DNA of 64,000 nt from Sphingomonas sp. (GTDB taxonomy: Bacteria > Pseudomonadota > Alphaproteobacteria > Sphingomonadales > Sphingomonadaceae). The stretch lies in contig NZ_QFOB01000006.1 of NCBI RefSeq assembly GCF_003248515.1, forward strand, positions 1-64,000. Reading direction: 5' to 3'. Shown piece by piece: positions 44,866 through 54,707 of the stretch; the stretch's first letter is position 1, and each line of letters begins with the position of its first letter. Under the pieces are notes generated by a model. The model saw nothing but the letters and a program-made list of their open reading frames with translations. It made no database searches and was not told the origin of the DNA. Both the position numbers and the translations under genes were made by a program.

Positions 44866-47800
44866 ATGGACGCGGAGCTCGTTGAAAACGAAGCACGCAT
44901 GACGCTCGACAAGGCGATCGGAGAGGCGATTGTCGCCTCGCTGACGGACGGTGCCTTGCCGGGTGAGACGGATGGGCTGGACGATGCCGGGCGTGCCGAG
45001 GCCGCGGCTTTCGTGGCCGCCACGGCGAATGCGAGGCGGCCGGGCGAGGCGGCGGTGCAGATCGAATCGATCGGTGGGGAAGGTGTTCGCCGCAGGATGC
45101 GCCTTGCGATCGTGAATGACGACATGCCGTTCCTTGTGGATTCGGTGGCGGGTGCGCTGGCCGAAGCGGGGATCGACATTCATCGCCTGCTGCATCCGGT
45201 CGTCGCCGTGCGTCGGGATGGCGGCGGCAAGCTGGTCGAGCTGTTTCGTGGCGAAGCGAGCGGCGAGCGCCGGGAATCGATGATCTATATCGAAGCCGAT
45301 CGTGCCGATGCGAAGGCGCGCCGCGCGCTGGAGGCCGAGATCGCCGCGACGCTGGGCGATGTGCGCCACGCGGTGGAAGACTGGCCGCGCATGCAGCTTG
45401 CGCTGCGCGATGCGGCGGCGACACTGCCGGATGGCGAGGGCGCGGCCTTGCTGCGCTGGTTCCTGGAACGGCATTTCACCTTGCTGGGCGCGCATGTCGA
45501 GACGCGTGACGGCGCCCTTCGGGATGGGCTCGGCATATTGCGCGGCGCGAGCGATCCCTTGTGGACCGAGGAAGCACGGGCCGAGGCGTTTCGCTGGTTT
45601 GAGCGTGGCGGTGAGGCCCCGCTCGCGATCAAGAGCGATCGCACGGCGCGCGTCCACCGCCGCACCGCACTGGACATGCTGGTCGTGCCCTTGCGCGGCG
45701 ATACGGGCGTGGAGGCGCTTTCGATCCATGTCGGCCTGTGGACCAGCGCCGCGCTGCGCTCGCCTTCGGACAAGGTGCCGGTGCTTCGCGCGCGGCTGAA
45801 GGCGATCGAGGAAAAATATGGCTTCGATCCCGGCGCCCACGCCGGCAAGGCGCTGCGCCATGCATTGTCGGCGCTGCCGCATGATCTGCTCGTGGGCCTC
45901 GGCGCGGGCGCGCTGGAAGAGGTGGCGCTGACGGCGATGTCGCTCGCCGATCGCCCCCGGCCGAAGCTGGTGATCGCGGCAGGGCCACTGCGCCGGCATC
46001 TTTATGCGTTCGTCTGGCTCGCGCGGGAGGCGGTCTCCACCGCGCTTCGCCTGGCGATCCGCAATCTGCTGTCGGAGGCGGCGGACGCCCCGGTATCCAG
46101 CTGGTCGCTGGAGACGGGCGGCGAGGGCGATCTGGCGCTCCTGCGCTTCACGCTGGATCCGCGCCCCGGCGCGACGATGCCGGATGTCGCCGCGCTGGAT
46201 CACGCGATCGAGGCGATGCTGCGCGGCTGGGCGCCGGCCGTGGAACTGGCGCTGGGCCAGAGCGTGAACGCCACGCGCGCGGCGCGGTTGACGCTCGACT
46301 GGGCCGAGCAATTCCCGGCACCCTATCGCAATGCGGAAGTGCCGGCGGAGGCGGCGGCGGATGCGCTGCGGCTCGACGCGCTGGCGGACGAGGGGGCGCG
46401 GGGCACGCGCATCGCCGCCGCCGCCGATGGGGAGCCGATGCACCTCAAGCTGAAAACCTATCGGCTGGGTGGGCTGATGCCGCTTTCCTCCACCGTTCCG
46501 GTGCTGGAGAATTTCGGCTTCACCGTGCTGGCCGAGCGCCCGACGCGCATGGCGGGCGAGCGGAACGCCTATATCCACGATTTCCTCGTCGAGACGACCG
46601 ATGTCGCCATCGTCGATGATGTGCTCGCGCGGGCGGACGATGTGGGCGCGGCGATCTCGGCAGTGCTGGAAGGGCAGGCCGAAGACGACGCGTTCAACAT
46701 GCTCGTCGTCTCGATCGGGTTGCACCCCGGCGACGTGCTACTGTTGCGCGCCTGGTTCCGTTATCTGCGCCAGACCGGCCTTGCCTATGGGCTCCAGACG
46801 GTGGCGGCCGCGCTCGGACGGTCCGCCGAAGTGACGAAGGCATTGCTCGGCTTCTTCCACGCCCGGCATGATCCGAAGAGCAGGCGCGACGGCGAGCGCG
46901 AACTCGCCGCGATCGACGAAGGGCTCACTGCGGTCTCCTCGATCGAGGATGACCGGATCCTGCGCCGGCTGCGCGGTCTGGTGCTGGCCATCCTGCGCAC
47001 CAACGCCTTTACGCCGGCCGCTGGGGAGGCGCTCGCCTTCAAGCTGGATTCGGCCGAAGTGCCGAACCTGCCCAAGCCCAGGCCGTGGCGCGAAATCTGG
47101 GTCTATAGCCCGCGCGTGGAGGGTATCCATCTGCGCGGCGGCCCGATCGCGCGTGGCGGCCTGCGCTGGTCCGATCGGCGGGACGATTTCCGTACCGAGA
47201 TATTGGGCCTGATGAAGGCCCAGGTGGTGAAGAATGCGGTGATCGTGCCGACCGGCGCGAAAGGCGGTTTCTATCCGAAGCTGCTGCCGCCTCCTGCGAA
47301 CCGCGACGCTTGGCTGGCGGAAGGCACCGAGAGCTATCGCATCTTCATCCGCTCGCTCCTCTCCGTCACCGACAATCTCGTCGAGGGCGGCGTCGTTCAT
47401 CCGCAAGGCGTCGTGATCCACGATGGCGATGATCCCTATTTCGTCGTCGCGGCCGACAAGGGCACGGCGACCTTCTCCGATGTCGCCAATGCGATCGCGG
47501 TGGAGCGGGGCTTCTGGCTGGGCGATGCCTTCGCCAGCGGCGGCAGCGTGGGTTACGATCACAAGGCGATGGGGATCACGGCGCGTGGCGCCTGGGTTTC
47601 CGTCCAGAGACATTTCAAGGAGATGGGGGTCGATGTTCAGACCGATCCCGTCACCGTCGTCGGCTGCGGCGATATGTCCGGCGACGTGTTCGGCAACGGT
47701 ATGCTGCTGTCCAAGGCGCTCCGGCTGGTCGCCGCCTTCGATCACCGGCACATCTTCCTCGATCCCTCGCCGGATGCCGCGCGCAGCTGGGAGGAGAGGG

Positions 47801-49527
47801 CGCGCATGTTCGCGCTGCCGCGCTCTTCCTGGGCGGATTATGACGCAAGCCTGATCTCGCCCGGCGGCGGGGTCTATTCGCGATCGCAGAAGAGCATTCC
47901 GCTCTCCCCGGAGATCCGCGCCGTGCTGGGTCTGGCGGAGACCGAGCTGGATCCCTCGTCCCTCATCAGCGCGATCCTGAAATCGCCTGCCGACCTGCTC
48001 TGGTTCGGCGGGATCGGCACCTATGTGAAGGCCGCTGCCGAGGGCAATGTGGAGGTGGGCGATGCCGCCAACGATCCCCATCGCGTGAACGGCGAGGAAT
48101 TGCGCGTGAAGGTGATCGGCGAGGGCGCCAATCTCGGCGTCACGCAGGCCGGGCGCATCGCCTTTTCCGAGCGAGGCGGGCGGATCAACACCGACTTCAT
48201 CGACAATTCGGCTGGTGTCGATTGCTCGGATAACGAGGTGAACATCAAGATCGCGCTCAATCGCGAGATGAACGAGGGGCGCCTCCCCTTCGAGGATCGC
48301 AACGCCTTCCTGGCCGGAATGACGGACGAGGTGGCCCGGATCGTGCTGGAGGATAATCGCCTCCAGACATTGGGCCTCTCCCTGGCCGAACGCGGCGGGG
48401 CGGCGGCGTTGCCGGGCCAACTCCGCGTGATCGAGATATTGGAAGGCATGGGCCGGATCGATCGCGCCGTGGACGGGATCGAGAGCAACGAGGCATTGCT
48501 GCGCCGCGCACGCGAGGAGCGCGGCCTGACCCGGCCGGAACTCGCCATCCTGCTGAGCCACGGCAAACTCGCGTTGCAGGCAGCGATCGAGGCGACCGAC
48601 ATCGCGCGTGACGAATGGTTCGGTCCCCTGCTGCACGCGGCCTTCCCGCCGCAGATGCAGGCGCGGTTCGCGCCCGCGATCGATTCTCACCGGCTGCGGC
48701 CGGAAATCGTGGCCACGAAGATGGCCAACCGTGTCGTCAACCGGCTCGGCCTCGTCGGGCCGTTCGAGCTTTCGGAAGAGGAGGGCGTCACGCTCGCCGA
48801 GGTCGCTGCCGCATATTTCGCGACGGATGCGATGCTAGGGTTCGAGGCGCTGTTCGCGGAGCTGGAAACCGGCCAGATGGACGAGACGGCGCGGCTTCTC
48901 CTGCTGGATATGGCGGGGCGGGGCGCGCGCCTGCACGTCGCGGATCTGCTCCGCGTGAGCAATGGCCAGATCGAGCCGGCCAGTCTGGTGAGCGAGCTCC
49001 AATCCGGTCTCGACCGGCTTTCGGCGGGGCTGGAGCCGCTGCTGCGGGATGATGCGCGCGCGCAGGCGGGGGCGCTATCAGCCCGGCTGATCGCCGCTGG
49101 CGGCGAAGAGAGGCTGGTGGCCAAGGTCGTTCGCCTGTTCGAGCTGGATGGCGCGATCGGCACGGCGGCGCTCGGTGCGCGGATCGGTGTCGACGAAATC
49201 GCCCTGACGGAAGCCTATGTCCGTGTGGGCGAGGTGCTGGGCATCGACTGGGCGAAATCGGCCGCAGTGCGCTTCGTGCCGGCGGATCCATGGGAACGCC
49301 TCCTCACGGCGGGGCTGGCGCGCGATTTCGAGCAATTCCGGCTCGATTTCCTCGCGCGCATCGGGGACGGGGATCCCGAAGCTGCGCTGGATGCGTGGCT
49401 GGCCGAGAATGAGACGCGCGTGGGCCAGTTCGTGCAACTGGTCGATCGCGCGCGACTGGCGCCCACCGTCAGCGCCGCGATGCTGGCGCAGATCGCGGCA
49501 CAGGCGCGAAGCCTTCTCGCGCGATGA
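44866..49527 (+). CDS. gdhZ: NAD-specific glutamate dehydrogenase, 180-kDa type
   Basis: 1553 residues from ATG 44866, preceded by an AAGGAG site; the 15-codon longer frame is not needed. N-terminal ACT-like regulatory modules (FLVDSVAGALAEAGIDIHRL; GFTVLAERPTRM) precede the catalytic centre: RGGPIARGGLRWSDRRDDF, VVKNAVIVPTGAKGGFYPK, VVGCGDMSGDVFGNGML (nucleotide-binding) and VKVIGEGANLGVTQAGRI. It deaminates glutamate to 2-oxoglutarate and ammonia with NAD. Length is typical of the large class found in Caulobacter and pseudomonads. Followed by a strong hairpin. Confidence 0.95.
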   Translation: MDAELVENEARMTLDKAIGEAIVASLTDGALPGETDGLDDAGRAEAAAFVAATANARRPGEAAVQIESIGGEGVRRRMRLAIVNDDMPFLVDSVAGALAEAGIDIHRLLHPVVAVRRDGGGKLVELFRGEASGERRESMIYIEADRADAKARRALEAEIAATLGDVRHAVEDWPRMQLALRDAAATLPDGEGAALLRWFLERHFTLLGAHVETRDGALRDGLGILRGASDPLWTEEARAEAFRWFERGGEAPLAIKSDRTARVHRRTALDMLVVPLRGDTGVEALSIHVGLWTSAALRSPSDKVPVLRARLKAIEEKYGFDPGAHAGKALRHALSALPHDLLVGLGAGALEEVALTAMSLADRPRPKLVIAAGPLRRHLYAFVWLAREAVSTALRLAIRNLLSEAADAPVSSWSLETGGEGDLALLRFTLDPRPGATMPDVAALDHAIEAMLRGWAPAVELALGQSVNATRAARLTLDWAEQFPAPYRNAEVPAEAAADALRLDALADEGARGTRIAAAADGEPMHLKLKTYRLGGLMPLSSTVPVLENFGFTVLAERPTRMAGERNAYIHDFLVETTDVAIVDDVLARADDVGAAISAVLEGQAEDDAFNMLVVSIGLHPGDVLLLRAWFRYLRQTGLAYGLQTVAAALGRSAEVTKALLGFFHARHDPKSRRDGERELAAIDEGLTAVSSIEDDRILRRLRGLVLAILRTNAFTPAAGEALAFKLDSAEVPNLPKPRPWREIWVYSPRVEGIHLRGGPIARGGLRWSDRRDDFRTEILGLMKAQVVKNAVIVPTGAKGGFYPKLLPPPANRDAWLAEGTESYRIFIRSLLSVTDNLVEGGVVHPQGVVIHDGDDPYFVVAADKGTATFSDVANAIAVERGFWLGDAFASGGSVGYDHKAMGITARGAWVSVQRHFKEMGVDVQTDPVTVVGCGDMSGDVFGNGMLLSKALRLVAAFDHRHIFLDPSPDAARSWEERARMFALPRSSWADYDASLISPGGGVYSRSQKSIPLSPEIRAVLGLAETELDPSSLISAILKSPADLLWFGGIGTYVKAAAEGNVEVGDAANDPHRVNGEELRVKVIGEGANLGVTQAGRIAFSERGGRINTDFIDNSAGVDCSDNEVNIKIALNREMNEGRLPFEDRNAFLAGMTDEVARIVLEDNRLQTLGLSLAERGGAAALPGQLRVIEILEGMGRIDRAVDGIESNEALLRRAREERGLTRPELAILLSHGKLALQAAIEATDIARDEWFGPLLHAAFPPQMQARFAPAIDSHRLRPEIVATKMANRVVNRLGLVGPFELSEEEGVTLAEVAAAYFATDAMLGFEALFAELETGQMDETARLLLLDMAGRGARLHVADLLRVSNGQIEPASLVSELQSGLDRLSAGLEPLLRDDARAQAGALSARLIAAGGEERLVAKVVRLFELDGAIGTAALGARIGVDEIALTEAYVRVGEVLGIDWAKSAAVRFVPADPWERLLTAGLARDFEQFRLDFLARIGDGDPEAALDAWLAENETRVGQFVQLVDRARLAPTVSAAMLAQIAAQARSLLAR

Positions 49528-49528
49528 T

Positions 49529-49571
49529 CTCGAACGCTCTCCCTGTCTTCCGGGCGAGGAGAGCGTTCGAG
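49529..49571 (+). terminator. Hairpin after the glutamate dehydrogenase gene
   Basis: Perfect 14-bp stem CTCGAACGCTCTCC / GGAGAGCGTTCGAG with a 15-base loop, beginning 2 bases after the stop. The following CGGTCTTGTT is only weakly U-rich, so it may act as terminator or as a transcript-stabilising structure. Confidence 0.65.
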
Positions 49572-49687
49572 CGGTCTTGTTGGGGGATGCTGCTGGTCGA
49601 TCGACCGGATCGGCGGCGATCCGTCTGCCAGCCCGGAATTCGTCCGCGCGTTTCAGGCCTGCGTTGGCAGGCCCGTTCCTGATCGGA

Positions 49688-50479
49688 TCAGAGCTTGGGG
49701 AATTTCAGGCCGCCTGGCATGGGCGGAGCGCCGGGCTCCGCATCGGCGACATCCAGACGCCGCCACCCAGTGGGGCCTAGCCGCTCCATTGGCTGGAAGC
49801 GGGTCTTGTATTGCATGCGGGCAGAACCCTTCACCCAATAGCCAAGATAGACATAGGGCAGGTTCGCGGCGTTCGATCGCATGATGTGATCGATGATGAT
49901 GAACGTGCCGAGACCGGGGCGGCTTTCCAGCTCGGGATCGAAGAAGCTGTAGACCATCGAGAGCCCATCGGACTGCTGATCGGTCAGGCAGGCGCCGATC
50001 AGGCGGCCGGGACGGCCATCCGTCGATGGTTCGCGATATTCGACGACGAAGGTGGTGACGGGCGTCTGCTCCACCATGTCGGCGAAATCGAGCTCATCCA
50101 TCTCCGCCATGCCGCCACCCGGATGGCGCGCGGCAAGATAGCGACGGAGCAGGCCATATTGCTCCTCCGTCGTCCACGGGCGGCAGGCGCTGATCTCGAG
50201 ATCCGAATTGCGACGCATCAGCTTGCGCTGGGTGGCGTTGGGCTTGAATTCGCCGGCCACGACGCGAACCGACACGCATGCCTGGCAATCGATGCAACTC
50301 GGCCGGTAGGCGACACCCTGGCTGCGCCGGAAGCCGATTCGGCCTAGCGCCTCGTTCAGCTCGCCCGCATGGGGGCCGGCCAGCTCCGTGAACACCTTTC
50401 GTTCCGTGCGGCCGGCGAGATACGGGCAAGGCGCGGGCGTCGTTACGAAGAAACGCGGAAATTTGAACTGCGCGCTCAC
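49688..50479 (-). CDS. bpt: Aspartate/glutamate leucyltransferase
   Basis: 263 residues from GTG 50479. The cysteine-rich N-terminus (TTPAPCPYLAGR, SCIDCQACVSVRV) and the core signatures RKLMRRNSDLEI, SMVYSFFDPELESRPGLGTF and YVYLGYWVKGSARMQYK identify the bacterial Bpt/Ate-like transferase. It adds leucine from Leu-tRNA to N-terminal aspartate or glutamate, marking proteins for ClpAP through the N-degron pathway. Monocistronic; about 160 bases separate it from the dehydrogenase. Confidence 0.93.
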   Translation of the reverse strand: MSAQFKFPRFFVTTPAPCPYLAGRTERKVFTELAGPHAGELNEALGRIGFRRSQGVAYRPSCIDCQACVSVRVVAGEFKPNATQRKLMRRNSDLEISACRPWTTEEQYGLLRRYLAARHPGGGMAEMDELDFADMVEQTPVTTFVVEYREPSTDGRPGRLIGACLTDQQSDGLSMVYSFFDPELESRPGLGTFIIIDHIMRSNAANLPYVYLGYWVKGSARMQYKTRFQPMERLGPTGWRRLDVADAEPGAPPMPGGLKFPKL

Positions 50480-50608
50480 GCCCGATTCCGCCCCAATCGC
50501 AATGCCTAGCCCCGATAACGACTATGCCGCCAGCGGGCTGCCATGAAAAGCGGCTTTACCATGAAAGATGGTTACCAAAGCTTTAAAGCGATCGGGCGCA
50601 GGGATCGG

Positions 50609-51856
50609 TCAGGCAAGCTCGACCGGGCTCACTTCATAGCCGGCGGCGCGCAACTCACTGGTCAGTCGATCCAGATGCGCCTGATTGCGGGTTTCGCATT
50701 CCACATCCAGGCTCAGGCCCTTGGCCGGAAGATTGGTGAAGATGCGCTGGTGCGAGAGCTCCAGGATGTTCACGCCTTCCTGATCGAAGATGCGCGCCAC
50801 ATTGAACAGCGCACCCGGCCGATCCTGCAACCGGATGCGCAGGCGCGCGAGCCGGCCCGAGCGGGCGAGATCGCGCAGCAGGACATTGGCGAGCAGGCGC
50901 GTATCGATATTGCCGCCGCAAAGAACGAGGCCCACCGTCTTGCCGGCAAACTTCTCCTTATGCGCGAGCAGCGCGGCGAGGCCGGCGGCGCCCGCACCCT
51001 CCACCACCGTCTTCTCGATCTGGAGCAGCAGCGACAGGGCGCGCTCCATGTCCCGTTCGGAAACGAGGACAATGTCGTCCACCTTCTCGCGCACGATCTC
51101 GGAGGTCAGCGCGCCCGGCTGGTTGACGGCGATGCCCTCGGCCAGCGTATCGCCGCCCACGGGGAGATGCGCGCCGGTGATCCGGTTGAACATCGAAGGA
51201 TAAAGCTCGGCCTGCACGCCGATCACCTCGATCGGGCGATCGGCCGCCTTGGCGACCGTCGAACAGCCCGAAATCAGGCCGCCGCCGCCGATCGGCACGA
51301 CGAAACAGTCGATATCGGGCGCGGCCTCCAGCATCTCCAGCGCCACGGTGCCTTGCCCCGCGATGATGTGCGGATCATCGAAGGGGTGGACGAAGGTCAG
51401 CCGCTGTTCGGCCTCCACCAGCCGCGCATGGGCATAGGCCTCGTCGAAGCTCTCGCCGTGGAGGATCACGGTCGCGCCGTGATTCTCGGTCTGCTGCACC
51501 TTCACGGTGGGCGTCGGCTTCGGCATCACGATCGTGACGGGAATGCCCAGGCGGCGGCCATGATAGGCAACGCCCTGCGCATGATTGCCCGCCGACGCCG
51601 CGATCACGCCGCGTGCCCGTGCGCCTTCATCCAGCTGGAGCAGCCTGTTGAGCGCGCCGCGCTCCTTGTAGGCGGCGGTGAACTGGAGATTCTCGAATTT
51701 CAGATAGACGGTCGCGCCCGTCAGTTCGGAAAGCGTGCGGCTCAGCAGGGTCGGCGTGCGCACGATCGAGGGCTGCACGCGCGCGGCCGCGATCCGAATA
51801 TCCTCCATCGACACCACGGGGGTGGGGACGAGGTCGATCGTTTGCAGCGTAGCCAT
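50609..51856 (-). CDS. ilvA: Threonine ammonia-lyase with ACT-like domain
   Basis: 415 residues. The pyridoxal phosphate lysine is Lys64 in LQFTAAYKERGALN, the phosphate loop is VVPIGGGGLISG and GVIAASAGNHAQGVAY is the family substrate motif. Residues about 330-415 form an ACT-like domain (RLQDRPGALFNVARIFDQE) of the short type. It deaminates threonine to 2-oxobutyrate, feeding isoleucine synthesis, or works catabolically. No leader or attenuator was noticed. It diverges from the oxidoreductase at 51950 with a 93-bp spacer. Confidence 0.9.
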   Translation of the reverse strand: MATLQTIDLVPTPVVSMEDIRIAAARVQPSIVRTPTLLSRTLSELTGATVYLKFENLQFTAAYKERGALNRLLQLDEGARARGVIAASAGNHAQGVAYHGRRLGIPVTIVMPKPTPTVKVQQTENHGATVILHGESFDEAYAHARLVEAEQRLTFVHPFDDPHIIAGQGTVALEMLEAAPDIDCFVVPIGGGGLISGCSTVAKAADRPIEVIGVQAELYPSMFNRITGAHLPVGGDTLAEGIAVNQPGALTSEIVREKVDDIVLVSERDMERALSLLLQIEKTVVEGAGAAGLAALLAHKEKFAGKTVGLVLCGGNIDTRLLANVLLRDLARSGRLARLRIRLQDRPGALFNVARIFDQEGVNILELSHQRIFTNLPAKGLSLDVECETRNQAHLDRLTSELRAAGYEVSPVELA

Positions 51857-51949
51857 CGGTGGCCCCTACAGGCTCTTACGCCGTATTTGAACCCTTTCGC
51901 GTTGCGAAGGCGGCTGGCGCATGAGCGCGCGTCGCATTATCGGACGCGC

Positions 51950-52816
51950 ATGGCCAAGATCGCATATATCGGCCTGGGCGTGATGGGTGGGCCGATGGCG
52001 CGCCACCTCCTCGCCGCAGGCCACGACGTCACCGTCTATAATCGCACCGCCGAGAAGGCGGATCAGTGGGTCGCCGCCAATGGTGGTCGATCCGCACCCA
52101 CGCCCGCCGCTGCGGCGCAAGGAGCCGATGCGGTGATCAGCTGCGTTGGCGCGGATGCCGATCTCGAGGCGGTCACGCTTGGCGATGCGGGCGCGTTCGC
52201 GGCGATGAGCGAGGGCGCACTTTTCATCGATCACACCACCGTTTCGGCGAAGATCGCCCGACGCCTGGCCGAGGAGGGAAGCGCACGCGGGCTGCTCGTC
52301 GTCGACGCGCCCGTATCCGGCGGGCAGGCGGGTGCAGAGAAAGGCGCGCTTTCCATCATGTGCGGCGGTACGATCGAGGCGCTGGCGAAAGCGCATCCGC
52401 TGATGGAGGCCTATGCGGCGCGCATCGTCCATATCGGTGGCGCGGGCGCGGGCCAGCAGGCCAAGATGGCGAACCAGATCTGCATCGCCGGCGTGCTTCA
52501 GGGCCTTTCGGAAGCGATGCGCTTCACGCAGGCCTCCGGCCTCGATCCGGACAAGGTGTTCGAGGCGATATCGGGCGGGGCGGCGGCGAGCTGGCAGATG
52601 CAGAATCGCTGGGCGACGATGGCGGCGGACAGCTTCGACTTCGGTTTCGCCGTGGATTGGATGCGCAAGGATCTTGGCCTCGCGCTGGAGGAGGCGCGCG
52701 GCAATGGCGCCACCTTGCCCGTCACGGCGCTGGTCGATCAATTCTATGCCGAAGTGCAGGCCATGGGCGGCGGCCGGCAGGATACCAGCAGCCTCATGCG
52801 CAGGCTGGGGCGTTGA
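51950..52816 (+). CDS. NAD(P)-dependent 3-hydroxyisobutyrate-dehydrogenase-type oxidoreductase
   Basis: 288 residues from ATG 51950. Rossmann motif IGLGVMGGPMARHLL, substrate motif VDAPVSGGQAGAEKGAL, and the catalytic lysine in GAGQQAKMANQICIAG identify the beta-hydroxyacid dehydrogenase family. FVIDHTTV-like FIDHTTVSAK and FDFGFAVDWMRKDLGLAL complete it. Substrate could be 3-hydroxyisobutyrate, tartronate semialdehyde or a succinate semialdehyde type; there is no context to choose. Confidence 0.9.
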   Translation: MAKIAYIGLGVMGGPMARHLLAAGHDVTVYNRTAEKADQWVAANGGRSAPTPAAAAQGADAVISCVGADADLEAVTLGDAGAFAAMSEGALFIDHTTVSAKIARRLAEEGSARGLLVVDAPVSGGQAGAEKGALSIMCGGTIEALAKAHPLMEAYAARIVHIGGAGAGQQAKMANQICIAGVLQGLSEAMRFTQASGLDPDKVFEAISGGAAASWQMQNRWATMAADSFDFGFAVDWMRKDLGLALEEARGNGATLPVTALVDQFYAEVQAMGGGRQDTSSLMRRLGR

Positions 52817-52872
52817 TCCGGAGCCCGTCGTCACCGGCGATGGGATCGGGCGATCCGGCCTGCTCCGCCGGG

Positions 52873-54594
52873 ATGCACCGGGTGGTGCGCGATCGGGCCT
52901 CGCTGAGGGTGGCCATGCTCGCCGCGGTGGCGATAGCCTTCTCAGCGGGCGCGCCGGTCAACGCGAAGAAACGCCCGCCCGTGGCGGAAATCCCGCTCAC
53001 CGAGCAGGGGCTGGTCGATAACGTCAACGGTTACACGATCGGAATGAAGGGCGAGATCGTCCGCTTTACGGGCATGCTGATCGATCGCCAGGGCAAGGTG
53101 GCGGGCCTGCTCCACGCGGGCGAGGCGCGGCCGCAGCGCCCCGATTTCCGACTGGACGGGCAGGGGCGGACGTTGCTGCCGGGCCTGATCGATGCCCATG
53201 GCCATGTACAGGGGCTGGGTGACCAGGCGCTGAGCCTTGACCTCACGGGCACGAAAAGCCTTGCCGAGGCGCAGGCGAAGCTCGCCGCTTATGCGCCGGC
53301 GCATACGGGATCGGCCTGGATCCGGGGCGGCGGCTGGAATCAGGAAACGTGGCGGCTCGGCCGCTTTCCCACCGCCGCCGATCTCGACGCGATCGTGCGC
53401 GACCGGCCGATCCTGCTGGAGCGGATCGACGGCCATGCCGTGTGGGCCAATGGTGCGGCCATGGCGGCCGCCGGCATCAGCGCAAAGACGAAGGATCCTG
53501 CCGGCGGACGGATCGAGCGGGATGCGAAGGGCAATCCGACAGGCCTGTTCGTGGATGCCGCGCGCAAGCTGGTGGAGCAGGCGGCGCCCCCGCGCCTGCC
53601 GCGCGAACGCGATCAGGCCTTCGCCGCCGCGCAGGATATCCTGCTGGCCGATGGCATCACCGCGACGTGCGACATGGGCACGAGCATCGAGGATTGGGAG
53701 GCGATGCGCCGCGCGGGCGATGCCGGCCGGCTGCGCCTGCGTGTCGTGAGCTACGCCTTCGGGCTGGAGCCGCTGCTGGCGGTGGCCGGCACGGGCCCCA
53801 CGCCGTGGCTCTATGGCGGGCGCCTGCGGATGGTGGGCGTGAAGCTCTTTGCCGATGGCGCGCTTGGATCACGCGGCGCCGCGCTGAAGCAGCCTTATGC
53901 CGATGCGCCGGGGCAGAAGGGCACGCTCTTCAATGACGACGCCAAGCTCAAGAACCTGATGAGCCGGGCGGCGATGGATGATTTCCAGGTGGCGGTGCAC
54001 GCGATCGGCGATGCGGCCAATGCGCAGGTGCTGGATGCGATCAACGAGCTGGCGGATACCTACAAGGGCGATCGGCGCTGGCGGATCGAGCATGCCCAGA
54101 TCGTTGACGTGAAGGATCTGCCGCGCTTCGCCCAGCATGGCACGATCGCCTCGATGCAGCCCAGCCACGCGACATCCGATCACCGGATGGCGGTCGTGCG
54201 GCTGGGGCCGGACAGGCTGGCCGGTGCCTATGCCTGGAAGACGATGCTGGACGAGAAGGTGCCGCTCGCCTTCGGATCGGATTATCCGGTCGAGGATCCC
54301 AATCCGTTTCCGGGCATGGCGGATGCGATCACGCGGCAGGATGCGGCCGGCGATCCGCCGGGGGGCTGGCTGCCCGAACAGAAGCTGACGCTGGATCAGG
54401 CCTTCGCCGCCTTCACGACCGGGGCGGCCTATGCCGCGAAGGCCGAACAGCAGATCGGCAGCCTGGAGCCGGGCCATTATGCCGACTTCATCCTCGTCGA
54501 TCGCGACCCCTTCCGGGTGACGCCCGAGGCGCTGCGCGAGACGAAGGTGCTGGAGACATGGGTCGGCGGCCAGCGGGCCTGGGTCAGGAAGTAA
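52873..54594 (+). CDS. Secreted metal-dependent amidohydrolase (YtcJ-like)
   Basis: 573 residues from ATG 52873, chosen to give an export signal (VAMLAAVAIAFSAGAPVNA); ATG 52840 and 52915 are alternatives. The TIM-barrel amidohydrolase 3 motifs are GLIDAHGHVQGLGD (metal histidines), WRIEHAQIVD, and AFGSDYPVEDPNPF (catalytic aspartate), with a C-terminal beta-sandwich part (GHYADFILVDRDPF). These enzymes cleave amide or related bonds, often of N-acyl compounds. It follows the oxidoreductase after only 57 bases on the same strand, and likely acts in the periplasm. Confidence 0.87.
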   Translation: MHRVVRDRASLRVAMLAAVAIAFSAGAPVNAKKRPPVAEIPLTEQGLVDNVNGYTIGMKGEIVRFTGMLIDRQGKVAGLLHAGEARPQRPDFRLDGQGRTLLPGLIDAHGHVQGLGDQALSLDLTGTKSLAEAQAKLAAYAPAHTGSAWIRGGGWNQETWRLGRFPTAADLDAIVRDRPILLERIDGHAVWANGAAMAAAGISAKTKDPAGGRIERDAKGNPTGLFVDAARKLVEQAAPPRLPRERDQAFAAAQDILLADGITATCDMGTSIEDWEAMRRAGDAGRLRLRVVSYAFGLEPLLAVAGTGPTPWLYGGRLRMVGVKLFADGALGSRGAALKQPYADAPGQKGTLFNDDAKLKNLMSRAAMDDFQVAVHAIGDAANAQVLDAINELADTYKGDRRWRIEHAQIVDVKDLPRFAQHGTIASMQPSHATSDHRMAVVRLGPDRLAGAYAWKTMLDEKVPLAFGSDYPVEDPNPFPGMADAITRQDAAGDPPGGWLPEQKLTLDQAFAAFTTGAAYAAKAEQQIGSLEPGHYADFILVDRDPFRVTPEALRETKVLETWVGGQRAWVRK

Positions 54595-54707
54595 CCGCAC
54601 CCGTCATGCCGGCACCGTCTGGCCTCCATGCCGTTCGATCATGATTTGCGGGCATGAGGCGAACCGGTATCGCCCCCTGCCTGCGCCGGGGACGATGTCA
54701 GGCCGGT

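Noticed and set aside
46738..48690. 650-codon minus frame opposite glutamate dehydrogenase
   Set aside because: Antisense shadow; the plus strand has unmistakable catalytic motifs.
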